A stretch of DNA of 64,000 nt from Streptomyces sp. NP160 (GCF_006335115.1 NZ_VDMJ01000003.1:144497-208496); one strand, 5' to 3'. Positions 16,710 to 26,251 are shown, counted from the first letter of the stretch. Notes: generated by a model from the letters alone, not told the origin. Program-made: numbers and translations.

Positions 16710-17501
16710 TCAGGTCGCCGGGCCCGCTCCCAGGTGCTCGCGGGCGAAGGCGAGCGCCCCCGCCAGCGCGGCGCGGCGCTCGTCGGGCCCCCGGCTGCGG
16801 CGCGTGGTGACCTCCACGCAGGCGTCGCCCTGCCAGTCCCGGGCGGCCAGGTGCGCCAGCAGCTCCGCCACCGGCTGGGAGCCCTGGCCGGGGAGGAGGT
16901 GCTCGTCCTTGGGAGACCCGTTGCCGTCGGTCAGGTGCAGGTGGACGAGCCGGTCGCCCATGCGCCGGGCCAGCTCCAGGCAGCTCAGCCCGGACGTCGC
17001 GGCGTGCGAGACGTCGAGCAGCAGCGCGTCGTAGTCGAGCTCGCACGGGTCCCACCCGGGCAGGTAGGCGGCGAACTCGCGCCCGCCCGCGCGCCAGGGG
17101 TACATGTTCTCGACCGCGAGCGTGACGCCCTCGGCCTGCGCGATGCGCCGCACGCCGGCCTCGAAACCGGTGGCGTAGTCCTTCTGCCAGCGGAAGGGCG
17201 GGTGCACCACCACGGTGCGCGCGCCGAGCCGCTTGGCCATCCGGGCCGCGCGCTCCACCTTCGGCCACGGCTCCTTGCCCCACACCCGCTGGGTGAGGAG
17301 CAGCGTGGGGGCGTGGACGGACGTCACGGGCACGCCGAAGTGGTCGGAGAGCTCGGCGATGGCGTCCTCGTCCTGGCTGACCGGGTCGGTCCAGACCATC
17401 ACCTCGACCCCGTCGTACCCGACGCGGGCCGCCATCTCGAAGGCGTCCGCCACCCCCTGCGGGTACACCGACGCCGTCGAGAGGGTCACCGCGACAGCCA
17501 C
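16710..17501 (-). CDS. Sugar phosphate isomerase/epimerase family (AP2Ec TIM barrel)
   Basis: The 263-residue product has the xylose-isomerase-like TIM-barrel pattern: EMAARVGYDGVEVMVW, PVTSVHAPTLLLTQRVWG, ARTVVVHPPFRW, LAVENMYPW (metal Glu), LLLDVSHAATSG and LVHLHLTDGNGSPKDEHLLPGQG. The metal-binding Glu, Asp and His positions seem intact. The substrate is unknown; sugar metabolism is suggested by araA next door. GTG at 17499-17501 lies 6 bases after TAGGGT without a ribosome site, so it probably has its own leaderless promoter. Confidence 0.85.
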   Translation of the reverse strand: MAVAVTLSTASVYPQGVADAFEMAARVGYDGVEVMVWTDPVSQDEDAIAELSDHFGVPVTSVHAPTLLLTQRVWGKEPWPKVERAARMAKRLGARTVVVHPPFRWQKDYATGFEAGVRRIAQAEGVTLAVENMYPWRAGGREFAAYLPGWDPCELDYDALLLDVSHAATSGLSCLELARRMGDRLVHLHLTDGNGSPKDEHLLPGQGSQPVAELLAHLAARDWQGDACVEVTTRRSRGPDERRAALAGALAFAREHLGAGPAT

Positions 17502-17507
17502 CGGATC

Positions 17508-17513
17508 ACCCTA
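17508..17513 (-). promoter_or_regulatory. -10 element of a leaderless promoter (isomerase/epimerase)
   Basis: TAGGGT on the minus strand lies 6 bases before the GTG at 17501. Confidence 0.55.
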
Positions 17514-17554
17514 CGGTCGGTGTCCCGGGCGCACCCGGCGGAGGTCCCGCGCCC

Positions 17555-17583
17555 CCGCCACCACCCGGGTCGGCGGGTGGCGG
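17555..17583 (-). terminator. Hairpin after araA
   Basis: CCGCCACC pairs with GGTGGCGG, with an alternative internal CCACCCG/CGGGTGG pairing, about 20 bases after the araA stop. There is no T run. Confidence 0.5.
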
Positions 17584-17602
17584 CGGGGCGCAGCCGGGAC
17601 GC

Positions 17603-19141
17603 TCAGACGCCGCGCTGCAGGACCCGGTAGGCGCTCTCCCAGCGCAGCTCGCGCTTGAAGGAGCGGGTCGTCGTCCCGGCGCCGATGACCGCGAGCTCGG
17701 TGCCGACGACGTCGGCCAGGTCCTCCAGGACCTCGAGGCCGAACTGCGTCGACATGACGGTGTGGTGGGGCCCGCCGGCCTCCAGCCAGCACTCGGTCGA
17801 GGTGCGCCAGTCGGGCAGGGGCTCCCAGACGGCGCGGGCCACCGGGAGGTTCGGCAGGTCCTGCGGCGGGGTCACCACGCGCACCTCGTTGGCCACGAGG
17901 CGGAACCGCTCGCCCAGGTCGCACCAGCCGACGATGACGGCGTCGCCCGGGTCGGCGGTGTGCACCATGCGGACCGGGTCCTCGCGGTCGCCGATGCCCA
18001 GGGGGTGGACCTCGATGCGCGGCGTGGAGGTGGTGATGGTGGGGCAGACCTCGAGCATGTGGGCCCCGAGGATCCTCTGCGGCTGGCCCGGGACGAGGTC
18101 GTAGGTGTAGTCCTCCATGAACGCCGTGCCGCCGGGCAGGCCGGCACCGGCCGCCTTCAGCACCCGCGTGAGGGCCGCGGTCTTCCAGTCGCCCTCGCCG
18201 GCGAAGCCGTAGCCGTCGCCCAGGAGGCGCTGGACGGCCAGGCCGGGGAGCTGGCGCAGGGAGCCGAGGTCCTCGAAGTTGGTGGTGAAGGCCTCGGCCC
18301 CGTTGGCCTCGAGGACGCGGCGCAGCGCCACCTCGATCTTGGCGCCGTAGTGCAGCGAGTCGGCGCGCTCGGCGCCGGGCAGCAGCTCGGGGGCCACCTC
18401 GTAGCGGTCGGCGTACTCCGCCACCACGGCGTCGGCCTCGGCGTCGGAGACCTGCAGGACGACGTCGGCGAGGGCGTTGACGCCCAGGGCCTCCACGTCG
18501 ACGCCCCAGCGGATCTGGGCCTCGACCTTGTCGCCCTCGGTCACGGCGACGTTGCGCATGGTGTCGCCGAAGCGGACCAGCTTGAGCGAGCGCGCCACCG
18601 AGGCGGCGACGGCGGCGCGGGCCCACTCCCCCACGCGCTGCTGCACGCCGGCGTCACCGGCGTAGCCGGCCACCGTGGTGCGGGACGAGCGCAGGCGCGA
18701 CAGGACGTACCCGAACTCCCGGTCGCCGTGGGCGGCCTGGTTGAGGTTCATGAAGTCCATGTCGATGGTCGCCCACGGCAGCGCCGGGTCGGCCTGGGTG
18801 TGCAGGTGCAGCAGCGGCTTGGACAGCACCGACAGGCCGGCGATCCACATCCGGGCCGGGCTGAAGGTGTGCATCCAGGTGATGACGCCGGCCACGGAGT
18901 CGTCGGCGCTCGCCTCGAGCATGACGCGGCGGATGGCGTCGGAGCTCTTGACGACCGGCTTCCAGACCACCTTGACGGGGACGGCGTCGGCGCCGTCGAG
19001 CAGCGCCGCGACGCGCTGGCTCTGCTCGGCCACCTGGGCGAGGGTCTCCTCGCCGTACAGGTCCTGGCTGCCGGTGAGGAACCAGACCTCGCGGGTGGAG
19101 AACGGGTCGAGCAGGGACGACGTCGGGGCTGCGGAGCTCAT
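17603..19141 (-). CDS. araA: L-arabinose isomerase
   Basis: AraA interconverts L-arabinose and L-ribulose with a Mn2+ cofactor. The 512-residue product is family-sized and carries [83 protein letters not shown] and [14 protein letters not shown] at 19139-19141. It follows araD in the same direction with 58 bases between, so they likely share a transcript from the operator-containing promoter upstream of araD. No araB is nearby. Confidence 0.97.
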   Translation of the reverse strand: MSSAAPTSSLLDPFSTREVWFLTGSQDLYGEETLAQVAEQSQRVAALLDGADAVPVKVVWKPVVKSSDAIRRVMLEASADDSVAGVITWMHTFSPARMWIAGLSVLSKPLLHLHTQADPALPWATIDMDFMNLNQAAHGDREFGYVLSRLRSSRTTVAGYAGDAGVQQRVGEWARAAVAASVARSLKLVRFGDTMRNVAVTEGDKVEAQIRWGVDVEALGVNALADVVLQVSDAEADAVVAEYADRYEVAPELLPGAERADSLHYGAKIEVALRRVLEANGAEAFTTNFEDLGSLRQLPGLAVQRLLGDGYGFAGEGDWKTAALTRVLKAAGAGLPGGTAFMEDYTYDLVPGQPQRILGAHMLEVCPTITTSTPRIEVHPLGIGDREDPVRMVHTADPGDAVIVGWCDLGERFRLVANEVRVVTPPQDLPNLPVARAVWEPLPDWRTSTECWLEAGGPHHTVMSTQFGLEVLEDLADVVGTELAVIGAGTTTRSFKRELRWESAYRVLQRGV

Positions 19142-19199
19142 GCGGTGTTCTTCTGCCTTCCGTGGTGGTGTCGCGCTGGACGGGGCCGCGTCGTCGCGG

Positions 19200-19883
19200 T
19201 CAGCGCTGGCCGTAGACGTTCTGGTAGCGGTTGAAGAGCCGGTCGACGGCGTCCTGCGGGATCGGCAGCGGCTCGCCGTGCTGGCGGGACAGGTGGACGG
19301 TGCGGGCCACGTCCTCGGTCATCACGGCGGCCTTGACCGCCGAGCGGGCGTCCTTCCCGATGGTGAAGACGCCGTGGTTCTGCATGAGGACCGCCGGGCT
19401 GCGCGACCCCTCCAGCGTCGCCACCACGCCGCGGCCGATGGAGTCGTCGCCGATGATCGCGAACGGCCCCACGGGGATCGGTCCGCCGAACTCGTCGGCC
19501 ATGGCGGTGAGCACGCAGGGGATGGACTCCCCGCGCGCGGCCCACGCCGTGGCGTACGGGCTGTGCGTGTGCACCTGGCCGCCGACGTCGGAGCGGGAGC
19601 GGTAGACGAAGGCGTGGGCGGCGGTGTCGGAGCTGGGCGCGTGCTCGCCGTCGACGAGGTTGCCGTCCAGGTCGCACACGACCACGCCGCGCCAGTCCAG
19701 CGACTCGTAGTCGACGCCGGAGGCCTTGATGACGAAGAGGTCCTCGCCGGGGACGCGCGCCGAGACGTTGCCCGCGGTCCACGTGACCAGCTGGTAGCGG
19801 ACCAGGTGGCCGTGCAGCGCGGCCACCTCCTCGCGCAGGCGGCGGTGCGTGCCGCGGTCGGTGCGGGCGGTGGGGGTGCTCAT
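19200..19883 (-). CDS. araD: L-ribulose-5-phosphate 4-epimerase
   Basis: AraD converts L-ribulose-5-phosphate to D-xylulose-5-phosphate, a class II aldolase-like zinc enzyme. The 227-residue product has [31 protein letters not shown], zinc histidines in [14 protein letters not shown], and [17 protein letters not shown] at 19881-19883 was chosen with AGGAG 12 bases upstream; an in-frame ATG 48 bases earlier is less likely because it lies close to the operator. It precedes araA and follows the LacI regulator. Confidence 0.95.
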   Translation of the reverse strand: MSTPTARTDRGTHRRLREEVAALHGHLVRYQLVTWTAGNVSARVPGEDLFVIKASGVDYESLDWRGVVVCDLDGNLVDGEHAPSSDTAAHAFVYRSRSDVGGQVHTHSPYATAWAARGESIPCVLTAMADEFGGPIPVGPFAIIGDDSIGRGVVATLEGSRSPAVLMQNHGVFTIGKDARSAVKAAVMTEDVARTVHLSRQHGEPLPIPQDAVDRLFNRYQNVYGQR

Positions 19884-19947
19884 GGGTGCGGGGTGCTCCT
19901 CGTCGGGCGTGCTCGGGCCCGGCGCGGGCACCGGCGGCCGCGACGAT

Positions 19948-19961
19948 TGTGAGCGCTCACA
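19948..19961. promoter_or_regulatory. LacI-type operator upstream of araDA
   Basis: The perfect palindrome TGTGAGCGCTCACA lies between the LacI gene stop and araD. Its wider form, ATTGTGAGCGCTCACA, closely matches the site at 30672-30685 before the sugar-binding protein gene. Confidence 0.82.
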
Positions 19962-19971
19962 CAGCGACCGG

Positions 19972-21060
19972 TCAACCTCCGGCGCGCCGCCGGCCGGCCC
20001 CTCGGGGCCGATCGGGCGGCGGCCCCGAGCTCGCGCGGACCACGAGCTCGGGGACCACGCGGCGCACCTGCGCGGGCTCGTCCCGCAGGCGCGCCAGCAG
20101 CACCTCCAGGCAGCGCCGGCCCAGCGCGCCGAAGTCCTGGCGGACCGTGGTCAGGGGCGGCACCAGGTAGGCGGCCTCGGGCACGTCGTCGAACCCGACC
20201 ACGCTGACGTCCTGCGGGACGCGCAGCCCGCGCTCCCACAGGGCGCCGAGCAGGCCGATGGCCACCTGGTCGTTCACGGTGAAGACGGCCGTCGCGCCCT
20301 GCTCGAGGAGCGTCCCGGCCGCCCGGTGGCCCGCCGCAGCCGCCCAGTCGCCCGGCACGGGCTCCGGGACCGGGGCACCGGCCGCGACCAGCTCGGCGCG
20401 CCACCCCGCCTCCCGCGCGCGCGCCTCCAGCCAGTCGCGCGGCCCGCTGACGTGGTGGACCGTCGCGTGCCCCAGCCCCAGCAGGTGGCGGACCGCCAGG
20501 CGCGCCCCCTGCTCCTGGTCGACGCTGGCCGAGGGGAGCACGGGGCGCCCACCGGGACCGGGGGCGCCGTCCAGCGGGGCCTCGAGCGTCACCACCGGCA
20601 CCGAGGCGTCCAGCGCCTCGACGGCCGCCACCGCGGCGTCGTCGGGGGCGATCACCACCAGCCCGTCCACCCCGAGGTCGCGCAGGTGGTCCACCGCCTC
20701 GCCGACCTCGCGGCGCCCCACCTCCGGGAGCAGCACCACGGAGGTCGCGTAGCCCTCGGCCCGGGCCGCCTGCTCCACCGCCAGCAGGGCGCTGGTGGGC
20801 CCGAACTCGGCGGTGCTCGCGCTGACCAGCCCGATGGTGCGCGTCGACCGCGTCACCAGGGCCCTCGCGGCGCCGTTGACCCGGTAGCCCAGGTCGGCGA
20901 CGGCCCGCTCGACGCGGCTGCGCGTCTCGGGGCGCACGCTCGGGTGGCCGTTGACCACGCGGGACACCGTCTGCAGCGAGACGCCGGCGCGAGCGGCGAC
21001 GTCGGCCATGACGGGGGCGCGCCCGGGAGCGGGGCCACCGCCCGCCGCGTCGACCGGCAC
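19972..21060 (-). CDS. LacI-family transcriptional regulator
   Basis: The 362-residue product has a LacI HTH after a short N-terminal extension (VMADVAARAGVSLQTVSRVV, then NGHPSVRPETRSRVERA) with the hinge helix GAARALVTR. A periplasmic-binding-like sensor domain follows (RTIGLVSAS, DGLVVIAPD, TAVFTVNDQVAIGLL, VSVVGFDDVPEA). GTG at 21058-21060 was chosen because AGGAGG lies 5 bases upstream; the internal ATG 17 codons on has no such site. It is upstream of araDA in the same direction, with a perfect LacI-type palindrome between, so arabinose or a derivative is the likely inducer. Confidence 0.92.
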   Translation of the reverse strand: MPVDAAGGGPAPGRAPVMADVAARAGVSLQTVSRVVNGHPSVRPETRSRVERAVADLGYRVNGAARALVTRSTRTIGLVSASTAEFGPTSALLAVEQAARAEGYATSVVLLPEVGRREVGEAVDHLRDLGVDGLVVIAPDDAAVAAVEALDASVPVVTLEAPLDGAPGPGGRPVLPSASVDQEQGARLAVRHLLGLGHATVHHVSGPRDWLEARAREAGWRAELVAAGAPVPEPVPGDWAAAAGHRAAGTLLEQGATAVFTVNDQVAIGLLGALWERGLRVPQDVSVVGFDDVPEAAYLVPPLTTVRQDFGALGRRCLEVLLARLRDEPAQVRRVVPELVVRASSGPPPDRPRGAGRRRAGG

Positions 21061-21189
21061 CGCCACCTCCTGCCAGGGCCGCCCGGGACCCGCCGCGAGC
21101 GCCGACTCCCGGCGGCCGCGACCCGGGGACGAGCGATGGTAGGGCGTGGGGGCTGGCGCGCAGCAGCGGCGCAGAGCACAGTGACGCCC

Positions 21190-21567
21190 ATGAGCAGCAC
21201 GCACGCCGAGACGCGCCGCCCGGGCCCCCCGGGTCGCGGCGCCATCCGCAAGCCCATCTTCTCCCCGGCCTCCGTGGCCCTGTTCCTGCTGTTCCTCGGC
21301 GGCACGGTCCTGGCGACCGTCGTCCCGGCGGGCATCGCCCCGCCCAGCGACCTCGACGGCACCACCCTGGAGCAGGCGTGGCAGGCCTTCGGCATCTCCG
21401 TGGTGGGTCTGCTGGTGATGGCGATCGCCTCCGGCTTCCTCTACGCCCGCACCAAGGAGATCGCGATGCTGATCCTCGCGATCGCCCCGACCACGGCCGG
21501 CTTCGTCGGCGCCGTCGTCCTGCTGGCGATGCACGGCTTCGCCTCCGCCTACCCGAACGCCTACTGA
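21190..21567 (+). CDS. Small membrane protein, function unknown
   Basis: The 125-residue product has three probable transmembrane segments: about residues 28-50 (SVALFLLFLGGTVLATVVPA), 68-88 (FGISVVGLLVMAIASGFLYA) and 92-115 (IAMLILAIAPTTAGFVGAVV). The N-terminus is short and basic. I do not recognise a family. The gene is divergent from the LacI regulator; ATG at 21190 has no clear ribosome site. A 13-bp tandem repeat follows. Confidence 0.65.
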   Translation: MSSTHAETRRPGPPGRGAIRKPIFSPASVALFLLFLGGTVLATVVPAGIAPPSDLDGTTLEQAWQAFGISVVGLLVMAIASGFLYARTKEIAMLILAIAPTTAGFVGAVVLLAMHGFASAYPNAY

Positions 21568-21604
21568 CCGCCCCCGGCCGGCGGCACCGCGCCGCCGGCC
21601 GCGC

Positions 21605-21661
21605 CCGGGACCTGCGCCCGGGACCTGCGACCGGGACCTGCGACCGGGACCTGCGACCGGG
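21605..21661. repeat. 13-bp tandem repeat, four copies
   Basis: Four head-to-tail copies of CCGGGACCTGCGM plus a partial fifth lie between the small membrane protein and radA. The copies are nearly identical, so the tract is a likely variable-number repeat. Confidence 0.9.
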
Positions 21662-21706
21662 CCGGGAGGCCTCCCGCCGGTGACCCGGGGTGTCGGTGGC
21701 AGCGCC

Positions 21707-21712
21707 TAGCGT
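21707..21712 (+). promoter_or_regulatory. -10 element of a leaderless promoter (radA)
   Basis: TAGCGT lies 7 bases before the radA GTG. Confidence 0.55.
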
Positions 21713-21719
21713 CACCCCC

Positions 21720-23144
21720 GTGAGCACCCGCACCACCCGAGCGCCCCGCACCGAGCACCGCTGCGCCGAGTGCGGCTGGACCACCCCGCGCTGGGTCGGG
21801 CGCTGCGGCCAGTGCCAGGCGTGGGGGTCCCTCACCGAGGCGGCTCCCCTGCTCGCCAGCGCACCGCGCGGGGCGGGAGCACCGGCTCCCGCCGCTCCCG
21901 TGCGCGCCGCCCGCCGGGCCAGCGAGGTGGTGGCCACCGGGCGGCTGCAGCGGCTGCCCACGGGCCTGGCCGAGGTCGACCGCGTGGTCGGCGGGGGGCT
22001 GGTGCCGGGGCAGGTGCTCCTGCTCGCCGGTGAGCCCGGCGCGGGCAAGAGCACCCTGCTCCTCGCGGTGGCGGACGCGGTGGCCGCGGCCGCCGGTCCC
22101 GGGGCGGTGGTGCTCTACGTCTCCGCCGAGGAGTCCGTGGAGCAGATCGCCGTGCGCGCGCGGCGCACCGGCGCCCGCTCCGACGCGCTGCTCCTCGCCG
22201 ACGACACCGACCTCGGCGCGGTGCTCGGGCACGTCGAGCAGCTCAGCGCCTCCTCGGAGCGGCTGGTGCTGCTCGTGGTCGACTCGGTGCAGACCGTCTC
22301 CTCGTCGGAGGTCGACGGTCGCCCCGGCGGCGTGTCGCAGGTCATGGCGGTGGCCGGGGCGCTGACCCGGCTGGCGAAGGAGCGCGGCCTGCCCGTCTGC
22401 CTGGTCGGCCAGGTCACCAAGGAGACCACCGTGGCCGGACCGCGGTCGCTGGAGCACCTCGTCGACACCACGCTCACCCTCGAGGGCGACCGCCACACCG
22501 CGCTGCGCCTGCTGCGGGCGGTGAAGAACCGCTACGGCCCCGCGGACGAGGTCGCCTGCTTCGAGCAGACCGACACCGGCCTGAGGGAGGTGCCCGACCC
22601 CAGCGCGCTCTTCCGCGGCACCCGCGACGCCCCCGTCGCGGGGACCTGCACGACCATCACCGTGGAGGGGCGCCGCGCCCTGCTGGCCGAGGTGCAGGCG
22701 CTGGTGGCGCCCACGCAGGCGCCCGTGCCGCGGCGGGCCGTGTCCGGCCTCGACAGCGCGCGCACGGCCATGCTCACCGCCGTCACCGAGAGGCACGCCC
22801 GCGTCACGGTCCACGCCAAGGAGCTCTACGTCTCCTCGGCGGGCGGCATGCGGCTGGCCGACCCCGGCGCCGACCTGGCCGTCTGCCTGGCCATCGCCTC
22901 CGCGGCGCGGGACCGGGCCCTGCCGGCCGACGTCGCGGCCCTGGGCGAGGTGGCGCTCTCGGGCGACGTGCGCGCGGTGCCGATGCTGCAGGCGCGGGCG
23001 GCCGAGGCGGTGCGGCTGGGCCACACGCGCCTGCTGGTGCCGCCGGGCGCCGTCGAGCTGGTGGACGAGCGCACCCGCCGCGCGGCCCGGCTCGAGGTGG
23101 TCGGCTCCCTGTCCGAGGCCGTGGCGGCGGTGCTGCCGGACTGA
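21720..23144 (+). CDS. radA: DNA repair protein RadA
   Basis: RadA is a RecA-like helicase that drives branch migration in recombination. The 474-residue product shows the zinc finger CAECGWTTPRWVGRCGQC, Walker A GEPGAGKSTLLLAV near residue 110, Walker B LVVDSVQT, the RadA-specific KNRYGPADEVACFE, and a Lon-protease-like C-terminal domain. GTG at 21720 stands 7 bases after TAGCGT; an upstream in-frame GTG at 21690 is less likely. disA follows 69 bases later in the same direction, the usual pairing. Confidence 0.97.
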   Translation: MSTRTTRAPRTEHRCAECGWTTPRWVGRCGQCQAWGSLTEAAPLLASAPRGAGAPAPAAPVRAARRASEVVATGRLQRLPTGLAEVDRVVGGGLVPGQVLLLAGEPGAGKSTLLLAVADAVAAAAGPGAVVLYVSAEESVEQIAVRARRTGARSDALLLADDTDLGAVLGHVEQLSASSERLVLLVVDSVQTVSSSEVDGRPGGVSQVMAVAGALTRLAKERGLPVCLVGQVTKETTVAGPRSLEHLVDTTLTLEGDRHTALRLLRAVKNRYGPADEVACFEQTDTGLREVPDPSALFRGTRDAPVAGTCTTITVEGRRALLAEVQALVAPTQAPVPRRAVSGLDSARTAMLTAVTERHARVTVHAKELYVSSAGGMRLADPGADLAVCLAIASAARDRALPADVAALGEVALSGDVRAVPMLQARAAEAVRLGHTRLLVPPGAVELVDERTRRAARLEVVGSLSEAVAAVLPD

Positions 23145-23201
23145 CCGCGGCGACCGGGGGACCCCCCGCCCACCGGGACGGCCGGACGGCGGACGGCCCC
23201 C

Positions 23202-23207
23202 TAGACT
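23202..23207 (+). promoter_or_regulatory. -10 element of a leaderless promoter (disA)
   Basis: TAGACT lies 6 bases before the disA GTG. Confidence 0.55.
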
Positions 23208-23213
23208 CCCCGC

Positions 23214-24314
23214 GTGGACGAGCGCGAGGAGGAAGCCCTCCTGCGGGCCACGCTGGCCGTCGTGGCACCGGGCACGGCCCTGCGGGACGGTCTGGAGCGC
23301 ATCCTGCGCGGCCGCACCGGCGCGCTCGTCGTCCTCGGCCACGACGCGACCGTCGAGCAGCTGTGCACCGGCGGCTTCAACCTCGACGTCGACTTCTCCG
23401 CGACCCGCCTGCGCGAGCTGGCGAAGATGGACGGCGCCATCGTCTGCGACCGCGCGGTCACGCGGATCGTGCGCGCCGCGGTCCAGCTGGTCCCCGACCC
23501 GTCCATCGAGACCAGCGAGTCCGGTACGCGGCACCGCACCGCCGAGCGGACCGCCAAGCAGACCGGGCTGCCCGTCGTGTCCGTGAGCGCCTCCATGAAC
23601 ATCGTGGCGCTCTACGTGGGCTCGCGCCGCCACGTGGTGGAGGGCTCGGACTCGATCCTGGCCCGCGCCAACCAGGCCCTGGCCACCCTCGAGCGCTACA
23701 GGTCCCGCCTCGACGAGGTCACCGGCACGCTGTCGGCCCTCGAGATCGAGGACCTCGTCACCCTGCGCGACGTGGCCAGCGTGCTGCAGCGCCTGGAGAT
23801 GGTCCGCCGGATCTCCGCGGAGATCTCCGGCTACGTGGTGGAGCTGGGAGCGGACGGCCGGCTGCTGTCGCTGCAGCTGGACGAGCTGGTCAGCGGCATC
23901 GGCGGTGACCGCGAGCTGGTGGTGCGCGACTACCTCACGGGCCCGGCCGGCAGCGAGACCACCGTCCGCACGGGTCGCTCGGTGCAGGGCGTCCTGGAGG
24001 ACCTGTCCGCCCTCACCGACTCGCGCCTGGTGGACCTCGAGGCGCTCTCCCGGGTGCTGGGGCTGCTGGGCGACGGCGACACGCTCGACTCCCCCGCCTC
24101 CCCGCGCGGGTACCGCCTGCTGTCCAAGGTGCCGCGGCTGCCCGCCGTCGTCGTCGAGCGGCTCGTCACCCACTACGACGGGCTGCAGAAGCTGCTGGCC
24201 GCCAGCACCGACGACCTCATGGGCGTCGGCGGGGTCGGCGAGCACCGCGCGCGGGCCGTCCGGGAGGGCCTGTCCCGCCTGGCGGAGTCGAGCATCCTCG
24301 AGCGCTACGTCTAG
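23214..24314 (+). CDS. disA: DNA integrity scanning protein / diadenylate cyclase DisA
   Basis: DisA makes cyclic di-AMP from two ATP and stalls on branched DNA. The 366-residue product has the DAC domain with DGA ([12 protein letters not shown]) and RHRT ([18 protein letters not shown]) catalytic motifs. A central helical spine follows ([16 protein letters not shown]), then a C-terminal helix-hairpin-helix domain ending [19 protein letters not shown]. Both catalytic motifs are intact. It has its own leaderless-type start (TAGACT, 6 bases, GTG) downstream of radA. Confidence 0.97.
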   Translation: MDEREEEALLRATLAVVAPGTALRDGLERILRGRTGALVVLGHDATVEQLCTGGFNLDVDFSATRLRELAKMDGAIVCDRAVTRIVRAAVQLVPDPSIETSESGTRHRTAERTAKQTGLPVVSVSASMNIVALYVGSRRHVVEGSDSILARANQALATLERYRSRLDEVTGTLSALEIEDLVTLRDVASVLQRLEMVRRISAEISGYVVELGADGRLLSLQLDELVSGIGGDRELVVRDYLTGPAGSETTVRTGRSVQGVLEDLSALTDSRLVDLEALSRVLGLLGDGDTLDSPASPRGYRLLSKVPRLPAVVVERLVTHYDGLQKLLAASTDDLMGVGGVGEHRARAVREGLSRLAESSILERYV

Positions 24315-24352
24315 CAGCGCGGCCAGCGCGGGTGCTCCCGGCCCGGCCGGGG

Positions 24353-24358
24353 GATGAT
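24353..24358 (+). promoter_or_regulatory. Possible -10 element of a leaderless promoter (PhoD-like gene)
   Basis: GATGAT keeps the key A and T of the -10 element and lies 6 bases before the GTG at 24365. Confidence 0.35.
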
Positions 24359-24364
24359 CTGGGC

Positions 24365-26173
24365 GTGAGCGTCCACGGTGAGGCCCGAGCAGGCGGCGTC
24401 CCCGAGCTGGTGCTGGGGCCGATGCTGCGCCACGTGGACGCGACGAGCGCCACGCTGTGGTTCGAGACGAGCGGTCCGTGCACGGTGTGCGTGGAGGTCG
24501 GCGGTGGGGTGCTCGACGCCCCCGTGACCGCCTCCGCGAGCACCTGGGGCGTGCACGGCCACCACTACGCCATCCTCGTGGTGCGCGGCCTGCCGGAGGC
24601 GTCGGAGCTGCCGTACCGCGTGGACCTGGCCGAGCCCGCCGGCCCGGACGCGCTGCACCCGCCCGCCACCCGGCGGGTGTGGCCGCCCGCGAGCCCCGAC
24701 GCGGAGCTGGCCGCCTTCCCGACCAGCACCGTCCGGACCGCCCGCTCGGACGGCAGGCTGCGGCTGGCCTTCGGCTCGTGCCGCCGCTCGGAGCCCCTCG
24801 ACGCCGAGGGGGTCGCCGCGGTCGGGCCCGACGCCCTGGTGGAGCTGGCCCACCGGATGGCGTTCCCGCCACCGGACGCCCCCGCGCTGGAGCGGCCCGA
24901 CGTGCTGCTGATGCTGGGCGACCAGCTCTACGCCGACGAGCCCTCGGCCCCGATCCGCGAGCGCCTCGAGCGCGCGCGGCGCGACCCCGACGTCGCCGAC
25001 CACCCCGAGGTCGCCGACGAGATCTGCACCTTCGAGGAGTACACGTGGCTGTACACCGAGAGCTGGAGCGCCGCCCCGGTGCGCTGGCTGCTCTCCACGG
25101 TGCCCACGTGCATGCTCCTGGACGACCACGACCTGCGCGACGACTGGAACACCTCCCAGGCGTGGCGCGAGGAGATGCGGCGCAAGCCGTGGTTCGACGA
25201 CCGGGTGCGCGGCGCCCTGGGCAGCTACTGGGTCTACCAGCACCTGGGCAACCTCAGCCCCGCCGAGCTCGACCGCGAGCAGCTGCTGGCCGCCATCACC
25301 GCCGCTGAGGACGACGACGCGCGCACCGCCCTGCTCGACGCCTACGCCGAGCGGGCCGACGCCGAGCCCGACACCGCCCGCTGGAGCTACGTGCGCGACT
25401 TCGGGCGCTCCGGCACCGGTGGCGGCGAGGACGGTGCCAGCGGCGGGGTGCGCCTGGTGGCCGTGGACTGCCGCTGCTCCCGCCGACTCGACCCCGGGAA
25501 CCGGGCGATCCTCGACGACGCCGAGTGGGCGTGGGTGCAGCAGCAGGCGCAGCCGGACGCCCCCGTCGACCACCTGCTGCTGGCGAGCACGCTGCCCGCG
25601 CTCATGGTCCCGGCCTTCTCCGACGTCGAGGCCTGGAACGAGGCCGTGGTGCAGGGGCGGTGGGGGCGCTGGCTCCAGCGTCCCGGGGAGGTGCTGCGGC
25701 AGGCGATCGACCTGGAGCACTGGCCGGCCTTCGGCACGTCGCTGCACGACCTGCTGCAGCTGCTGGCGCGGGTGGCGGGCGGAGCCCGGCCGCCGGCGAG
25801 CATCCTGATGCTGTCCGGGGACGTGCACTGCAGCTACACCGCCCGCGCGCAGCTGGACGGGGTGGTGGGCAGCCCCACCGCCGTCCACCAGCTGGTCATG
25901 TCGCCCTTCCGCAACCCCCTCAAGCCCGCGCTGAGGGTGGCCAACCGCCTGGCCGACGCGGCACCCGTGCGGGCCCTGGCGGCGCTGCTGGCGCGCGCCG
26001 CGGGGGTGCAGCGCCCGCCGGCCTCCTGGGAGGTCGAGGAGGGTCCCTGGTTCGACAACGGCGTCATGACCGTCGTGCTCGACGGGCGCAGCGCGCGGCT
26101 CGAGGTCGACCACGTGCGGGTGGACTCCTCCGGGCGCTGGCTGCGCCGCACGCACCACCGCTCGCTCGCCTGA
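24365..26173 (+). CDS. PhoD-like alkaline phosphatase family metallophosphoesterase
   Basis: The 602-residue product has an N-terminal fibronectin-like domain (LGPMLRHVDATSATLWFET) and a PhoD-type catalytic domain: AFGSCRR, VLLMLGDQLYADE, MLLDDHDLRDDWNTS, LLLASTLPALM and LMLSGDVHCSYTA. These supply the Asp, His and Asn metal ligands of a calcineurin-like site. No signal peptide or twin-arginine motif is visible, so it may act in the cytoplasm, unlike typical secreted PhoD. The substrate is unknown. GTG at 24365 has no ribosome site. Confidence 0.85.
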   Translation: MSVHGEARAGGVPELVLGPMLRHVDATSATLWFETSGPCTVCVEVGGGVLDAPVTASASTWGVHGHHYAILVVRGLPEASELPYRVDLAEPAGPDALHPPATRRVWPPASPDAELAAFPTSTVRTARSDGRLRLAFGSCRRSEPLDAEGVAAVGPDALVELAHRMAFPPPDAPALERPDVLLMLGDQLYADEPSAPIRERLERARRDPDVADHPEVADEICTFEEYTWLYTESWSAAPVRWLLSTVPTCMLLDDHDLRDDWNTSQAWREEMRRKPWFDDRVRGALGSYWVYQHLGNLSPAELDREQLLAAITAAEDDDARTALLDAYAERADAEPDTARWSYVRDFGRSGTGGGEDGASGGVRLVAVDCRCSRRLDPGNRAILDDAEWAWVQQQAQPDAPVDHLLLASTLPALMVPAFSDVEAWNEAVVQGRWGRWLQRPGEVLRQAIDLEHWPAFGTSLHDLLQLLARVAGGARPPASILMLSGDVHCSYTARAQLDGVVGSPTAVHQLVMSPFRNPLKPALRVANRLADAAPVRALAALLARAAGVQRPPASWEVEEGPWFDNGVMTVVLDGRSARLEVDHVRVDSSGRWLRRTHHRSLA

Positions 26174-26237
26174 CACCGCCCGTCCGGCACCGCCCGTCCG
26201 GCACCGCCCGTCCGGCACCGCCCGTCCGGCACCGCGG
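26174..26237. repeat. 14-bp tandem repeat, four copies
   Basis: Four perfect copies of CACCGCCCGTCCGG plus part of a fifth begin directly at the PhoD-like stop codon. Perfect identity suggests recent copy-number change. Confidence 0.92.
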
Positions 26238-26251
26238 ACCGGGCACGACGA

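Noticed and set aside
21561..24872. A 1103-codon open frame on the minus strand across radA and disA
   Set aside because: It is antisense to two clear genes, is Arg/Gly/His-rich low-complexity protein and matches no family; such shadow frames are expected at this GC content.
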